Shown one piece after another: positions 63,707 to 64,000 of a stretch of DNA of 64,000 bases. A program made the position numbers and the translations under genes. The notes under the pieces were generated by a model, which was not told where the DNA came from, made no database searches, and saw only the letters and a list, made by a program, of their open reading frames with translations. The DNA comes from Bibersteinia trehalosi (GTDB lineage: Bacteria; Pseudomonadota; Gammaproteobacteria; Enterobacterales; Pasteurellaceae). The first letter of the stretch is position 1; each line of letters begins with the position of its first letter. The stretch is taken from assembly GCF_004346205.1 (NCBI RefSeq), contig NZ_SMAM01000002.1, positions 62,001 to 126,000 on the forward strand, read 5' to 3'.

Positions 63707-64000
63707 TTATACATTATAGAAGATAGGGATAATCAAGTAGGCAACCAATGCAGCAATAACGCCATAAACAAACATTGGCACTGCTGTTTTCTTAATAATA
63801 TTACCTTCTTGTTTTTCGATACCAGTCACTGAACATACTGCAACAATATTATTCAAACACACCATGTTACCCATTGCACCACCTACAGATTGCAACGCAA
63901 GAATTAAGGTAACAGATAAGCCCACTTGTTGCGCTGTTGCATATTGTACGCCACCAAAGGTTAAGTTAGATACCGTATTAGAACCAGAGAAGAATGCGCC
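63707..64000 (-). CDS. lldP: L-lactate permease, C-terminal part (cut by window edge)
   Basis: About 97 codons of the C-terminus are in the window; the start lies beyond the right edge. The sequence GAFFSGSNTVSNLTFGG, then ALQSVGGAMGNMVCLNNIVA and a final membrane helix (VYGVIAALVAYLIIPI) match the LctP/LldP family of lactate/proton symporters. The same strand continues with lutABC, so lactate uptake and oxidation are linked. Completeness cannot be judged. Confidence 0.92.
   Translation of the reverse strand, partial: GAFFSGSNTVSNLTFGGVQYATAQQVGLSVTLILALQSVGGAMGNMVCLNNIVAVCSVTGIEKQEGNIIKKTAVPMFVYGVIAALVAYLIIPIFYNV

Overview
The window is a gene-dense chromosomal stretch from a gamma-proteobacterium of the family Pasteurellaceae. 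I recognise most proteins by their family motifs. The DNA uptake signal type supports the placement: I found ten exact copies of the core ACAAGCGGT (either strand), several near-copies, and no AAGTGCGGT. That is the uptake signal of the Actinobacillus pleuropneumoniae / Mannheimia branch rather than the Haemophilus influenzae branch. The species cannot be named from this window. No rRNA, tRNA, CRISPR array, transposase or phage gene was seen.

Layout. 1-5,213: polA (cut by the left edge), the competence channel gene comEC with a Sxy-type CRP-S site, sstT and dgkA. 5,248-12,313: ushA, a YacL-family gene, a YidE-type transporter, pmbA/tldE divergent from darP, sirB2-like and cmoA. 12,369-15,944: metB, dapB, rlmM and a DUF423 gene on the minus strand. 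16,166-20,618: zapB, tdk, a 33-residue membrane protein, fnr with an FNR box, and glgP. 20,899-21,186: rplY with a structured leader.

21,195-27,453 is the accessory island and the main point of interest. It holds two paralogous lipoprotein genes, a 433-residue secreted-protein candidate (papain-like His/Cys motifs, a degenerate RTX-type tail, a TonB-box-like N-terminus), and a HlyB/HlyD type I export pair. The whole cassette sits between two 85-bp direct repeats (81/85 identical) made of the rplY terminator plus the 3' end of the next chromosomal gene. My reading is an exported antibacterial protein with two lipoprotein immunity candidates, inserted at the rplY 3' end. That function is inference.

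27,430-31,967 is a five-gene minus-strand operon (ppx, yaaA, lipoprotein, fieF, DUF2310). 32,144-38,136: mazG, a 145-bp inverted-repeat element, cpxRA, macB without macA, and a nif3-like gene. 38,218-50,339 is a citrate block on the minus strand: gltA, acnB and icd (citrate to 2-oxoglutarate), then the citrate lyase operon citCDEF-citXG and a DASS-type transporter. An FNR box lies upstream of citC. 50,612-58,093: a stand-alone Aer-like PAS protein, an unassigned diflavin reductase, metF under a MetJ operator, arfA whose stop codon lies inside a perfect hairpin, a methyltransferase, perM, ybhK-like and queA. 58,175-64,000: a cytoplasmic BisC-type molybdoenzyme, lutABC, and lldP cut by the right edge.

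How the genes fit together: several units suit a facultative anaerobe on mucosal surfaces (fnr, citrate lyase, lactate uptake and oxidation, a sulfoxide reductase). Natural transformation (comEC, CRP-S, uptake signals) gives a plausible entry route for the island.
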